A stretch of DNA of 64,000 nt. It comes from CAWIMX01 sp963837345 (GTDB lineage Bacteria > Acidobacteriota > Vicinamibacteria > Vicinamibacterales > CAVVIG01). The translations under genes and the position numbers were made by a program. Positions 27,273 to 35,570 of this stretch are shown here, one piece after another. The stretch's first letter is position 1. Every line of letters starts with the position of its first letter. The stretch covers positions 620,001 to 684,000 of the forward strand of contig CAWIMX010000001.1 of the NCBI GenBank assembly GCA_963837345.1, read 5' to 3'. The notes beneath the pieces were generated by a model. The model saw nothing but the letters and a program-made list of their open reading frames with translations, made no database searches and was not told where the DNA came from.

Positions 27273-27731
27273 ATGAGAGTTTCCGAAATCATGACCCCGG
27301 GCGTGCAGACGGTCAGGCCGGGCACGCCGGCGGCGAATGCCCGAGCACGCATGCGAAGCCGGCAGATCCATCACCTGCTGGTGAAGGAGGGCGACACCCT
27401 GGTGGGAGTGCTGTCCGCGCGGGACCTCGGGCCGAGCGCCCGTCGCGTGGGCGCGGCGAAGAAATACCTGGTGGCGGACATGATGACGCCTCACGTCGTC
27501 ACCGTCGCGCCCGCCACGTCGGTGCATCGGGCGGCCAACATCATGCGCGGCCGGTCGATTGGATGCCTCATCGTGGTCGACGAGGGACGGCCGGTGGGCA
27601 TCGTGACCGTGGCGGACCTCCTTGATCGGTTCCACGCCGCCTCGCGCCACCGGCGCGACAGACGGGCGCCGCCCGATCTCCACTACCGCGTGCCGCACGA
27701 GAAGCAGCGGCGCGCGGGCGGATCCTGGTAG
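27273..27731 (+). CDS. Two-CBS-domain protein
   Basis: 152 aa. Two consecutive CBS domains: 'VSEIMTPGVQTVRPGTPAANA...HHLLVKEGDTLVGVLSARDL' and 'VADMMTPHVVTVAPATSV...IGCLIVVDEGRPVGIVTVADLL'. A basic, hydrophilic tail (RHRRDRRAPP...) follows. Free-standing CBS pairs bind adenosine nucleotides and act as energy sensors or small regulatory modules. It ends three bases from the converging pyruvate dehydrogenase beta gene. Confidence 0.9.
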   Translation: MRVSEIMTPGVQTVRPGTPAANARARMRSRQIHHLLVKEGDTLVGVLSARDLGPSARRVGAAKKYLVADMMTPHVVTVAPATSVHRAANIMRGRSIGCLIVVDEGRPVGIVTVADLLDRFHAASRHRRDRRAPPDLHYRVPHEKQRRAGGSW

Positions 27732-27734
27732 CGC

Positions 27735-28718
27735 TCAGTACGCGCTCAGCCTGCGGAGCGCCTCCGTGATCGTTTCGACATTCGGGAGATTGGCGTCTTC
27801 GAGCACGTGGGAAAACGGGCAGTGCGTGTCGGGATAGGTCAGCCGCATCACGGGCGCGTCGAGCGCGTCGAATCGTTCTTCCATCAGCACGGCCGAAATC
27901 TCCGCGCCGAGACCGAGCGTCTTCACGTCTTCGTGAACGACGAGTGCGCGGCTGGTCTTGTCGACCGACGCGACGATCGCCGCCTTGTCGAACGGCAGCA
28001 GCGACCGTAGATCGATCACCTCCACCTCCACGCCTTCCCTGGCCAGCCGGTCGGCTGCCTCGAGCGATGGTGTCACCATCGCGCCGTAGGTGACGAGCGT
28101 GGCGTCCGACCCTTCACGGCGGATCGCCGCCTGGCCGATCGGAACGATCGTGTTCTCGTCTCCGACCGGTCCCTTCACGCGGCGATAGAGGAACTTGTGC
28201 TCGAAGTAGATGACGGGGTTGTCGTCGCGAATCGCGGCCTTGAGGAGCCCCTTGGCGTCCCAGGCGGTCGAGGGCGCCACGACCTTCAACCCGGGCCGGT
28301 GGATGAACCACGCCTCGGGGTTCTGCGAATGGTACAGCCCGCCGCCGACGTTGCCGCCGCTCGGCGCCCGCACGACGATCGGCACCGGAATGCGACCGCC
28401 GTTCCGGTAGCGGAGCGTCGCCGCCTGGTTCACGATCTGGTCGAACGCGCAGGAGATGAAGTCGGCGAACTGCATCTCGGCCACCGGCCGGTAGCCGCGC
28501 ATCGCCGCGCCGATGCTGACGCCGACGATCGCGCTCTCGGAGATCGGCGTGTCGACGACGCGGTGCTCGCCGAACTCGTCCATCAGCCCCTGCGTGACGC
28601 CGAACGCGCCGCCGTAGGCCCCCACGTCCTCGCCGAGAACGAACACCTTCTCGTCGCGGCGCATCTCCTCGGCGAGCGCCTCGCGAATGGCTTCCAGGTA
28701 GGAAAGCTCGCCGCTCAT
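27735..28718 (-). CDS. pdhB: Pyruvate (2-oxo acid) dehydrogenase E1 component, beta subunit
   Basis: 327 aa transketolase-like pyrimidine-binding protein. Recognisable features are 'YLEAIREALAEEMRRDEKVFVLGEDVG', the TPP-contacting Glu in that segment, 'PIVVRAPSGGNVGGGLYHSQNPEAWFIH' and C-terminal 'VEVEVIDLRSLLPFDKAAI'. It pairs with the alpha subunit to decarboxylate pyruvate or a related 2-oxo acid with thiamine diphosphate, passing the acyl group to E2. The alpha gene lies immediately upstream on the same strand. No E2 or E3 gene is in the window, so an acetoin or branched-chain substrate cannot be excluded. Confidence 0.92.
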   Translation of the reverse strand: MSGELSYLEAIREALAEEMRRDEKVFVLGEDVGAYGGAFGVTQGLMDEFGEHRVVDTPISESAIVGVSIGAAMRGYRPVAEMQFADFISCAFDQIVNQAATLRYRNGGRIPVPIVVRAPSGGNVGGGLYHSQNPEAWFIHRPGLKVVAPSTAWDAKGLLKAAIRDDNPVIYFEHKFLYRRVKGPVGDENTIVPIGQAAIRREGSDATLVTYGAMVTPSLEAADRLAREGVEVEVIDLRSLLPFDKAAIVASVDKTSRALVVHEDVKTLGLGAEISAVLMEERFDALDAPVMRLTYPDTHCPFSHVLEDANLPNVETITEALRRLSAY

Positions 28719-28789
28719 CGCGTCACGCTACACCCGAACGACACTTCTTCCTTCACGCCGTCGTGCCTTCGCGGTGGCATCTTTCGGCC

Positions 28790-29773
28790 CTACGCATACA
28801 GGTCGGTCGTGGCCTCGCCCGGATCCGGATCCGGGGCCTTCGTCGCGTACTCCACCGCGTCGTCGATCGTGCGGACCACGCGGGCCTCGATGTCCTGCTG
28901 CTGGTCGTCGGTGAGCACGTCCATGCCCTTCAGGTAGGTGGTGAAGGTGGGAATCGGATCGCGGCTCTTCCACATCGCCAGCTCTTCCTTCGTCCGGTAG
29001 AACGCCTTGTCGTGCTCGGAGTGGCCGTGCCAGCGGTAAGTCTTGCACTCGATGAGCATCGGCCCGCCGCCGGAGCGCGCGCGCGTGAGCGCGCCCTGCG
29101 TGGCCTGATACACGGCGAGCACGTCGTTGCCGTTGATCGCCACGCCGTCGAACCCGTAGCTCTCGGCCCGCACCGCCACATCGTCGATGGCCATGCTCTT
29201 TTCGAGCGGGACCGAATAGGCGTACTGGTTGTTCTCGCAGATGAAAATGACCGGCAGGTGCTGCACGCCCGCGAAGTTCAGCGCCTCGTGAAAGTCGCCG
29301 GTATTGCTCGCGCCCTCGCCGAAGTAGGCGATCACGACGTTGTCCGTGCGATCGAGCTTGTAGGTGAGCGCCAGACCGGCCGCGACCGGCAGGTTGGCGC
29401 CGAGCATGCTGGTGTTGCCGAAGATGCCCAGGTCGGGCACCCCGCTGTGCAGCGCCGAGTCGCGGCCTTTGGAGAGCCCGGTGACCTTCGCGAACATCTG
29501 CGACATCATCGCCCGCGGCTCGACGCCCTTCATCAGGAAGGATCCGAGGTCGCGGTGCAGGGGACAGATGTAGTCCTCGGGGCGCAGGCCGTAGCACGTG
29601 CCGACGACAATCGCTTCCTGGCCGATGCCGGTGTACACGCCGCTCCGCACCTTGCCCTGCCGGACCAGGATGCTGAGGCGCTCGTCGAAGGCACGGATCA
29701 ACTTCAGCCAGTAGAACATCTCGAGCAGCTGTTCCGGCGCGAGCTTGAACTTCGTGCGTTTGATCGGAGGCAT
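28790..29773 (-). CDS. pdhA: Pyruvate (2-oxo acid) dehydrogenase E1 component, alpha subunit
   Basis: 327 aa from ATG 29773 (MPPIKRTKFKL); an upstream in-frame ATG at 29875 lies in the preceding gene. The thiamine diphosphate fold is clear: 'FGEGASNTGDFHEALNFAGVQHLPVIFICENNQYAYS' spans the GEG...NN metal and cofactor motif. 'YRWHGHSEHDKAFYR' is the typical phospho-loop region. It forms a heterotetramer with the beta subunit. The next gene downstream (pdhB) starts about 70 bp after its stop. The upstream gene (FAD reductase) ends 61 bp before it on the same strand. Confidence 0.92.
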   Translation of the reverse strand: MPPIKRTKFKLAPEQLLEMFYWLKLIRAFDERLSILVRQGKVRSGVYTGIGQEAIVVGTCYGLRPEDYICPLHRDLGSFLMKGVEPRAMMSQMFAKVTGLSKGRDSALHSGVPDLGIFGNTSMLGANLPVAAGLALTYKLDRTDNVVIAYFGEGASNTGDFHEALNFAGVQHLPVIFICENNQYAYSVPLEKSMAIDDVAVRAESYGFDGVAINGNDVLAVYQATQGALTRARSGGGPMLIECKTYRWHGHSEHDKAFYRTKEELAMWKSRDPIPTFTTYLKGMDVLTDDQQQDIEARVVRTIDDAVEYATKAPDPDPGEATTDLYA

Positions 29774-29834
29774 GGTCAGGGATACACGGCAATTATTGAC
29801 CGGATTCGGCCCGCTTCGAACGGGCGAGCTCGCG

Positions 29835-31121
29835 TCAGGCGCTTCTGGCCGTCGCCTGCCGGGCCATCTCGGCAACCAGCTGGACGGCCAGTCGCGGCGC
29901 CCGGCCGAGCATCCGGCGGCGCAGCCGCCGGTAGCTCGACTCGCGGCCCACGGCGAAATCGAGAATCAGCCGTGTCAGCGGGCTCTGTCCCGCGGCACCG
30001 CGGATGACGGCGCCGATGCGCCGGCGATCCCCGAAGAGATACCGCTGGATGAGCACGGAATCCCGGAGCTCGGTGCCGATCTCGCGCGCGCACGCGCGCC
30101 GGTAGCGCCGCGCAATCGTGTCGATCTGCATCGGCGGCGTGCCCGCGATCGTCCTCGCCGCGAGATCGCCCGAGACCATGGCGTAGTAGATGCCCTCGGC
30201 GGTGAAGCCGTTGACGAAGCCGCCGGCGTCGCCCGCGACCAGCACGCGGCCGCGCCCGGGGAGCGGCAGCGGTCCGCCGACCGGAATCAGAAACGGGGTG
30301 AAGTGCTCGCGGGCCGATTCGCCCTCGACGAGGCCCCGGGCGCGGAGGTGCGCGACGAACCGCCGCTGCAGGTCGTAGGGCGCCTCGCCGCGCGCCTCGC
30401 GGAAGTGCCGCAGGACGTAGCCGATCCCGACGTTCACGTGATGGCGCTTGGGGAAGATGTAGGCATACCCTTCGGGCGCCGGGGTGCGGGGGGCCTGGGG
30501 CGCCGGGGCGCTCGGCGAGTAGCCGTAGGCGATCCAGAGCGTCGACGGATCGACGTCGCGCAGCCGGGTGCGCGGGGTTTCCTCCATCATGTCGAGCGCC
30601 ACGGCGGTCGCCGACCAACCCGCGCTCAACCCGAGGCGGCGGGCCACCACGCTGTGCACACCGTCGGCGGCGACGATGAGGGGCGCGTGGAACCGGCGGC
30701 CGTCGCGCGCGACGAGCTCGACGCCGTCGAGCGTTTCCGACGCCTGCACGATGTCGACACCGGTCACGAGCTCCGCGCCCGCATCGCGCGCGAGGTCGAC
30801 GAGCAGCGCGTCGAACTCGACGCGCCGGATCATCAGAGCGGCGGCCTCGCTCGACTCGATCCTCGCGGCGTCGCCGTCCGGCCCTTCGAGATACAGCCGG
30901 GACACCGTGTGGGTGTCGATGCGCCCGAGCTCGCGCTCGAGATAGGGAAAGCGCCGCAGCACGCGCAGACTGATGCCGCCGCCGCACGGTTTGTTCCGGG
31001 GAAACGCCGCGCGGTCGAGCAGGCGCACCCTCAGGCCCGCGCGCGCCAGCGCTCGCGCCGCCGTCGCCCCGGCCGGTCCTGCCCCGACGACGATGACAGG
31101 CGTGTCAGTCACCGATTGCAA
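29835..31121 (-). CDS. Geranylgeranyl-reductase-family FAD-dependent oxidoreductase
   Basis: 428 aa. N-terminal dinucleotide-binding motif VIVVGAGPAGATAARAL, the family motif 'PRNKPCGGGIS' around residue 45, and a second FAD contact 'VAGDAGGFVNGFTAEGIYYA'. These enzymes saturate isoprenoid chains or act on menaquinone and lipid tails with reduced flavin. An unusual Pro/Ala-rich loop (SPSAPAPQAPRTPAPEG, coded near 30470-30520) interrupts the middle of the protein. Its DNA has the same GC-rich, short-unit character as intergenic tracts elsewhere here, suggesting an in-frame expansion. Confidence 0.82.
   Translation of the reverse strand: MQSVTDTPVIVVGAGPAGATAARALARAGLRVRLLDRAAFPRNKPCGGGISLRVLRRFPYLERELGRIDTHTVSRLYLEGPDGDAARIESSEAAALMIRRVEFDALLVDLARDAGAELVTGVDIVQASETLDGVELVARDGRRFHAPLIVAADGVHSVVARRLGLSAGWSATAVALDMMEETPRTRLRDVDPSTLWIAYGYSPSAPAPQAPRTPAPEGYAYIFPKRHHVNVGIGYVLRHFREARGEAPYDLQRRFVAHLRARGLVEGESAREHFTPFLIPVGGPLPLPGRGRVLVAGDAGGFVNGFTAEGIYYAMVSGDLAARTIAGTPPMQIDTIARRYRRACAREIGTELRDSVLIQRYLFGDRRRIGAVIRGAAGQSPLTRLILDFAVGRESSYRRLRRRMLGRAPRLAVQLVAEMARQATARSA
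30473..30523. repeat. In-frame GC-rich low-complexity insertion inside the FAD oxidoreductase
   Basis: The tract GGGCGCCGGGGTGCGGGG... encodes the Pro/Ala-rich segment of the oxidoreductase. It resembles the intergenic GGGGCGCC / GTGCCCGGG tracts at 3503 and 33897. The flanking protein reads 'IAYGYSPS' and 'EGYAYIFPKR', so the insertion is compatible with a surface loop. Confidence 0.45.
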
Positions 31122-31163
31122 CCACCCTCGATTCCCTTCGTGTCTTCGCGGGTGCCTGTTCGA

Positions 31164-33875
31164 TCAGTGTCCGACGCTGACGAGATTCGCCAGGATCAGG
31201 TACGCGCCGTCGGTGCCCGCCGTCACCTGGCGCCACAGGCCGAGGCCCGTGTAGATCCAGTGACCCTGCCCATAGGTCGTCTCGACGAGCGCCCCGCGCT
31301 TGATGCCCGGGTTGTAGGGAAACGGATCCGACATCTCGATCAGATCGTGGTAGCGCGGATCGCGCGGGCCGAGGTAGTACGTGCCGCGCTCCTGCACCCA
31401 CCCGCTCCAGACGGCGTCGGTGAGCTTGTTGGGCGTATTGAAGACCGGATCGTTGGGCGCGAGCACGGTGACCGGCGCGAACTCGTCGGTCACGCGATCG
31501 CTGCTCGTCTGCGCCGGATAGGGCCCGTACTGCGCGTCGTTGAACTCCGTCCGGTTGTACTGCACCAGGAGCGTCCCGCCCTTGTTCACCCAGTCGAGCA
31601 GGCGCGAGTTGTTCACCCGCACCGGGTCGCGTTCGTAGGCGCGCACGCCCATCACGATCGTGTTGAATTTCGACAGGTCGCCCCACGCCAGATCGTCGTC
31701 CGACAGCATCGTCACCGCCAGGCCGAGCTGCTCGAGCGCTTCGGGCACCTCGTCTCCGACACCCGGCACGTAGCCCAGGCTGAGATTCGGCGCCGTCTTC
31801 ACATCCAGCACCTTCACCGTGACGTCGGCCGGGTAGTAGATGTGCGCGCGGCGGATGTGCTCGTACTCGATCACCTGAAAGCCGCGGTCGAACTCCCTCC
31901 CGTTCGCGGCGACCACGGCCCGCACGCCGTAGCTGCCCGGCGCGGCGCCCTCGGACGCCTTCACCTGGAACCGCGCCGTGAGCGACTCGTCGGCGCGTGC
32001 GAATTGCACGGCCTCGGTCGGCGGCGTCGCCGTCCAGCCGGCCGGCAGCTCGAGCCGCACCGTGCCCTGCGCCGCGCCAGGAGCGTCGTTCACCACGGTG
32101 ACCCGGATCTCGCGCGAGCCGCCGGCGCCCACGGTCTGTACCGGCAGAATGGCGAAGTCGGGCGACACGCGCACGGAGAACGCCGGCACCACGAGCACGT
32201 CCAATCGCTTCTCGCCACTGAAGATGTTGCCGCGGTAGCGGTATTCGAGCGGCTGTGTGGCCGCGACCTCGTCGCCGCCGGGAAGCGCGAGCGTGACCGT
32301 GGCCGTGAACGGCGTCGGGCGGAGCGGCAGCCCGAACGGCGCGTCGGCGTCGAACGTGTAGCGCCCCGCCTCGCCGGCCCGGTGCCAGTACGGCTCGCTC
32401 GGACGCGCGTCGGGAGGGATCGTCGCGCTCACCTGGCACTGAGCCACGTCGGTCGGGCCGAGCGTCGACACCTCGGGCTGCGCCACGCTGCCCCGCCCCC
32501 GGCCGCCGCGGCCACCGCCGCCGCGCCCGCCGAAGGCCGTCGCTTCGGTGAGCCGGCACGCCGATGGACTCGCCAGGCCGGCGAACGACACGCGGCTCAC
32601 GGTGATCGGCACCTTGCCGCGGTTGGCCACGATCACGCTCACCTGCAGCGGCTGGCCCGGAATCACGACGCCGTCGTTCGCCAGCGTCTCGATGTCGACA
32701 TCGTCGGCCATGAGAATCGCGTGCTGGAACTCGCCTTCCTTCTGGCCGAGCCGGTAGTCGATCTCGAAGCGGCCGGCCGCGTCGGGCACGAGCGAGGCGA
32801 GCTGCCCGCGCAGCGCGCGGACGGCGTGGAGACCCGCGGCGAGCGGCGGCAGCGTGTCGGCGTCGTTGCCGCGATCGAAGGCCTGCTGCGCCTGAAGCGC
32901 CGCCGTGTTGATGTCGCCAAGGCCGTGCGCGAGCCCCGGCGCGGGCGACAATCCGGCGAAGCGCGCCAGGCCGGCGAGCGACGTGTCGATGCCGTCGAAG
33001 AGCGACCGCTCGCGCATGGCCGTTCCCCCGGGAATCGTGGACTCGACGAGCTGGTACGCCGTGGCGGACGGCCCCGGCAGCGCGAGCAGCGCGGCCTGGC
33101 CCTGGCACTTGTGCATGCTGCGCGCCTCGATGCCGATTTCGAAGCAGGTCTTGCCGAGCAGATCGTCGTAGGTATCGAGATCGATCCGCAGCATGCCGGG
33201 ATCGTCGACGCCCGCGGCGCCGAAGCCGGGCGCGATATAGAACTTCGCGGGCTGCCACGGGCGCAGGCCCGCCGCGATCTGATCGGGGAACTTCGTGGGA
33301 TCGCCCGCGAGCTTCCACGCTTCACGCGCCAGAATCGACGAGGCCTGGTGATGCTGGCCGCCGCCGCCGCCGGTCGGGCTGAGCGCGAAGACGATGTCGG
33401 GCCGGATCATCCGGATGAGATGCACGTAGTCTTCGATGATCTCGTCGCGGCCCCACTTCGCAAAGGTTTCCTCGGTGCTGAAGGAATAGCCGAAGTCGAC
33501 GGCGCGCGTGAAGTACTGCTCGGTGCCGTCGAAGCGGTGCAGCGCTTCGAGCTCCTCGGTCCGGAGCACGCCGAGCGCCTCGAACAGCTCCGGCCCGATT
33601 TCGTTCTGGCCCCCATTGCCCCGCGTGGCCGTGGCCAGCGCCGTGCGGTAGCCTTCGAGACGGTTCATCTTCACGAGCAGCCCGTTGTTCTCATCGTCGG
33701 GGTGAGCCGTGGCCTGCATGGCGATCCCGGTGTTCGCCAGATGCCGGAGGGCGAGGCCGAGGCCGACGTGCCCCCGCTCGTCGTCGAGCGGGTTGACGCG
33801 CATCTGCCCTTCGAGCGAGAGGGTGCTGCCGGCCGCGACACAGGCGAGCAGAAAACAGGCAGTTCGGGTCCGCAT
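31164..33875 (-). CDS. Large secreted LmbE/PIG-L-domain protein
   Basis: 903 aa from ATG 33875, start of a signal peptide (ACFLLACVAAGSTLSLEG). The upstream in-frame extension to 34079 is low-complexity DNA and excluded. N-terminal PIG-L motif 'ATAHPDDENNGLLVKMNR' and the zinc histidine region 'GGGGGQHHQASSILAREAW'. The middle has two Ig-like/CARDB-type segments, including NPCBM-like 'VEVIVANRGKVPITVSRVSF' character, and a Gly/Arg-rich linker (GGRGGGGRGGRGRG). The C-terminal 250 residues resemble a glutamine-amidotransferase-like or ThuA-like domain ('FNTIVMGVRAYERDP', 'GGTLLVQYNRTEFN'). Extracytoplasmic glycan deacetylase is the likely role; the substrate is unknown. Confidence 0.8.
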   Translation of the reverse strand: MRTRTACFLLACVAAGSTLSLEGQMRVNPLDDERGHVGLGLALRHLANTGIAMQATAHPDDENNGLLVKMNRLEGYRTALATATRGNGGQNEIGPELFEALGVLRTEELEALHRFDGTEQYFTRAVDFGYSFSTEETFAKWGRDEIIEDYVHLIRMIRPDIVFALSPTGGGGGQHHQASSILAREAWKLAGDPTKFPDQIAAGLRPWQPAKFYIAPGFGAAGVDDPGMLRIDLDTYDDLLGKTCFEIGIEARSMHKCQGQAALLALPGPSATAYQLVESTIPGGTAMRERSLFDGIDTSLAGLARFAGLSPAPGLAHGLGDINTAALQAQQAFDRGNDADTLPPLAAGLHAVRALRGQLASLVPDAAGRFEIDYRLGQKEGEFQHAILMADDVDIETLANDGVVIPGQPLQVSVIVANRGKVPITVSRVSFAGLASPSACRLTEATAFGGRGGGGRGGRGRGSVAQPEVSTLGPTDVAQCQVSATIPPDARPSEPYWHRAGEAGRYTFDADAPFGLPLRPTPFTATVTLALPGGDEVAATQPLEYRYRGNIFSGEKRLDVLVVPAFSVRVSPDFAILPVQTVGAGGSREIRVTVVNDAPGAAQGTVRLELPAGWTATPPTEAVQFARADESLTARFQVKASEGAAPGSYGVRAVVAANGREFDRGFQVIEYEHIRRAHIYYPADVTVKVLDVKTAPNLSLGYVPGVGDEVPEALEQLGLAVTMLSDDDLAWGDLSKFNTIVMGVRAYERDPVRVNNSRLLDWVNKGGTLLVQYNRTEFNDAQYGPYPAQTSSDRVTDEFAPVTVLAPNDPVFNTPNKLTDAVWSGWVQERGTYYLGPRDPRYHDLIEMSDPFPYNPGIKRGALVETTYGQGHWIYTGLGLWRQVTAGTDGAYLILANLVSVGH

Positions 33876-33896
33876 TCGGGTATCAAACCATAAAAC

Positions 33897-33972
33897 GGGC
33901 TGCCGGGGTGCTGGCGTGCCTGGGTGCGTGTGCCCGGGTGTGCCGCGTGTGCCCGGGTGCCGGAGTGCTCGG
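33897..33972. repeat. Low-complexity GTGCCCGGG tract between divergent genes
   Basis: Imperfect repeats of GTGCCCGGGTGYC and GTGCTGGCGTGCC fill most of the 174-bp gap between the LmbE-domain gene (start 33875, -) and the beta-barrel gene (start 34050, +). No convincing -10 element is embedded in it. Whatever drives the divergent genes must lie near 33975-34035. Confidence 0.6.
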
Positions 33973-34049
33973 CAAAATGACGGGACGCGTGGTACCTTAC
34001 TGAGTTTGCGGACGTTCGGCAGGCCCATCCGCCGAGAGGATCCCTGAAG

Positions 34050-35123
34050 ATGTCGAAGTCGTCGCGGCTGCTGGCGCACGTGGCGCTCAGCCTCACCCTG
34101 GTGACGCTCGTGGCCCGCGGTTCAGCGGCGCAAACCGTGATCGTCCGCCACGTGCCCGCCGGATCGACCGTGGAGGCTCAGCTGAACACGGCGCCGGCGC
34201 AAACCGCCGCTGCCGACGCGGCCGGCAACGCCGAGCTCACCGTGAAGCTTCCGGCCGGGACGGCCGAAGGCGTGGTACGGGTGTTCGTCGACAAGTGCGT
34301 GAGCCGGGTCGCGGTGCGGCTCGCCACTCCGGGCACGACGCCCCCGCCGGCAGGCGGCGACTGCACGCGCAGCGACGTCGGCGCGCAGTTCGTGATTCGT
34401 CCCGAGACCAGCTTCGTCGTGGACGCCGACGCCGCCTCGGCCCGCGTGCGCCAGGGCCCCGTGCCGCCAGGCTGGCTGAACGACGCGATCCTGGAAGGCG
34501 CCGCGGCGGGTCTCGTCGTGCCGCGTGCGGGGCTGATGCTGTTCGGCGGCGGGGGACTGACGTCCTATCGCCGGGCGATCGACGTCGCGTGCGGCGACGT
34601 GAGCTGCGCGGGCAGCGACATCCGCCTCGGCATGGAAGGCGGCGCCACGTTCTGGGTGACGCCCTTTCTGGGAGCGCAGGTGACGCTGGTGAAGCCGCTC
34701 GCGGTGAAGGCGAGCGGCGCCGGCACGACCTACGGCTTCGAAAGCTCGCTCGCCTCGCGGCTGCTGGTGGTGGCCGCAAACGTCGGCGCCCCGGTCGGCC
34801 GCGTCCGGCTGTACGGACAGGCGGGCGCGAACGTCCACCAGGCGACGTTCACGCAGACCGAAATGATCGACGACAAGACGATCACCGTGGATGGCGCCGC
34901 GCAGACCATTCCCGGCGGCACCCAGACATCGGTGCTCGAAACGCGGGGCTGGGGCTGGGTGTTCGGCGGCGGGCTCGAAGGATGGGCGGCGAACGCCGTC
35001 GCGATCTACGCGGAAGGCCGGTACGCCCACCTGCACGGCCGGGATGTCGGCGGCGGCGAGGGCCAGCTCGACGATCATCTGTTTCTCGCGATGGCCGGCG
35101 TCCGCGTGCGGCTCGGCTTCTGA
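34050..35123 (+). CDS. Outer-membrane beta-barrel-like secreted protein
   Basis: 357 aa. Signal peptide LAHVALSLTLVTLVARGSAA, then a small N-terminal domain with 'VIVRHVPAGSTVEAQLNTAP'. After a Pro-rich linker, a barrel-like C-terminal half of alternating hydrophobic strands ends in the aromatic residue of MAGVRVRLGF, the typical BAM-recognised terminus. Two cysteine pairs (DKCVSR, GGDCTRSD and VACGDVSCAGSD) suggest disulfides. No enzymatic motif. Function unknown; structural or porin-like role is inferred. Confidence 0.65.
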   Translation: MSKSSRLLAHVALSLTLVTLVARGSAAQTVIVRHVPAGSTVEAQLNTAPAQTAAADAAGNAELTVKLPAGTAEGVVRVFVDKCVSRVAVRLATPGTTPPPAGGDCTRSDVGAQFVIRPETSFVVDADAASARVRQGPVPPGWLNDAILEGAAAGLVVPRAGLMLFGGGGLTSYRRAIDVACGDVSCAGSDIRLGMEGGATFWVTPFLGAQVTLVKPLAVKASGAGTTYGFESSLASRLLVVAANVGAPVGRVRLYGQAGANVHQATFTQTEMIDDKTITVDGAAQTIPGGTQTSVLETRGWGWVFGGGLEGWAANAVAIYAEGRYAHLHGRDVGGGEGQLDDHLFLAMAGVRVRLGF

Positions 35124-35130
35124 GGCGCCG

Positions 35131-35550
35131 CTACGGCGCATCCTCCAGCGTCACGTCGAACACGAGCGTCGAGTTCGCGGGAATGCCGCCGTTGCGCGTG
35201 CCGCCGTACGCGAGCGACGGCGGAATGATGAGCCGACGTACGCCTCCGACCTTCATGCCGACCAGGCCCTGGTCCCACCCGGCGATCACCTGCCCGGATC
35301 CCAGGGTGAACTGGAAGGGCGACGCGCCGATCGAGGAATCGAACTGCAGACCCTTGTGGTCGGACTTCGCGGCGTCGTAGAGCCACCCGGTGTAGTCGAC
35401 GGTGATCGCCTCGCCGATATCGGCTGTGGCGCCGGCGCCGACGGTCAGGTCGGTCTTCGAGAACGGCACGTTTACCGACGGCGTGGTCGGCGAGCTGCAG
35501 CCGGCGGCGGCCGTGCACGCCACGACGGCCAGGCACTTCGCAATGGACAT
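35131..35550 (-). CDS. FKBP-type peptidyl-prolyl isomerase, probable lipoprotein
   Basis: 139 aa. The start ATG at 35550 begins MSIAKCLAVVACTAAAGCSS, an export signal with a possible lipobox Cys. The FKBP domain follows with 'DIGEAITVDYTGWLYD', 'FDSSIGASPFQFTLGSGQVIAGWDQGLVGMKVGGVRRLIIPPSLAYG' (PPIase active-site aromatics) and ends 'LVFDVTLEDAP'. Expected to assist folding in the periplasm or outer envelope. Placed just after bshA, whose stop lies 21 bp upstream. Confidence 0.92.
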   Translation of the reverse strand: MSIAKCLAVVACTAAAGCSSPTTPSVNVPFSKTDLTVGAGATADIGEAITVDYTGWLYDAAKSDHKGLQFDSSIGASPFQFTLGSGQVIAGWDQGLVGMKVGGVRRLIIPPSLAYGGTRNGGIPANSTLVFDVTLEDAP

Positions 35551-35570
35551 GATCTGATTATTCACCAGGT

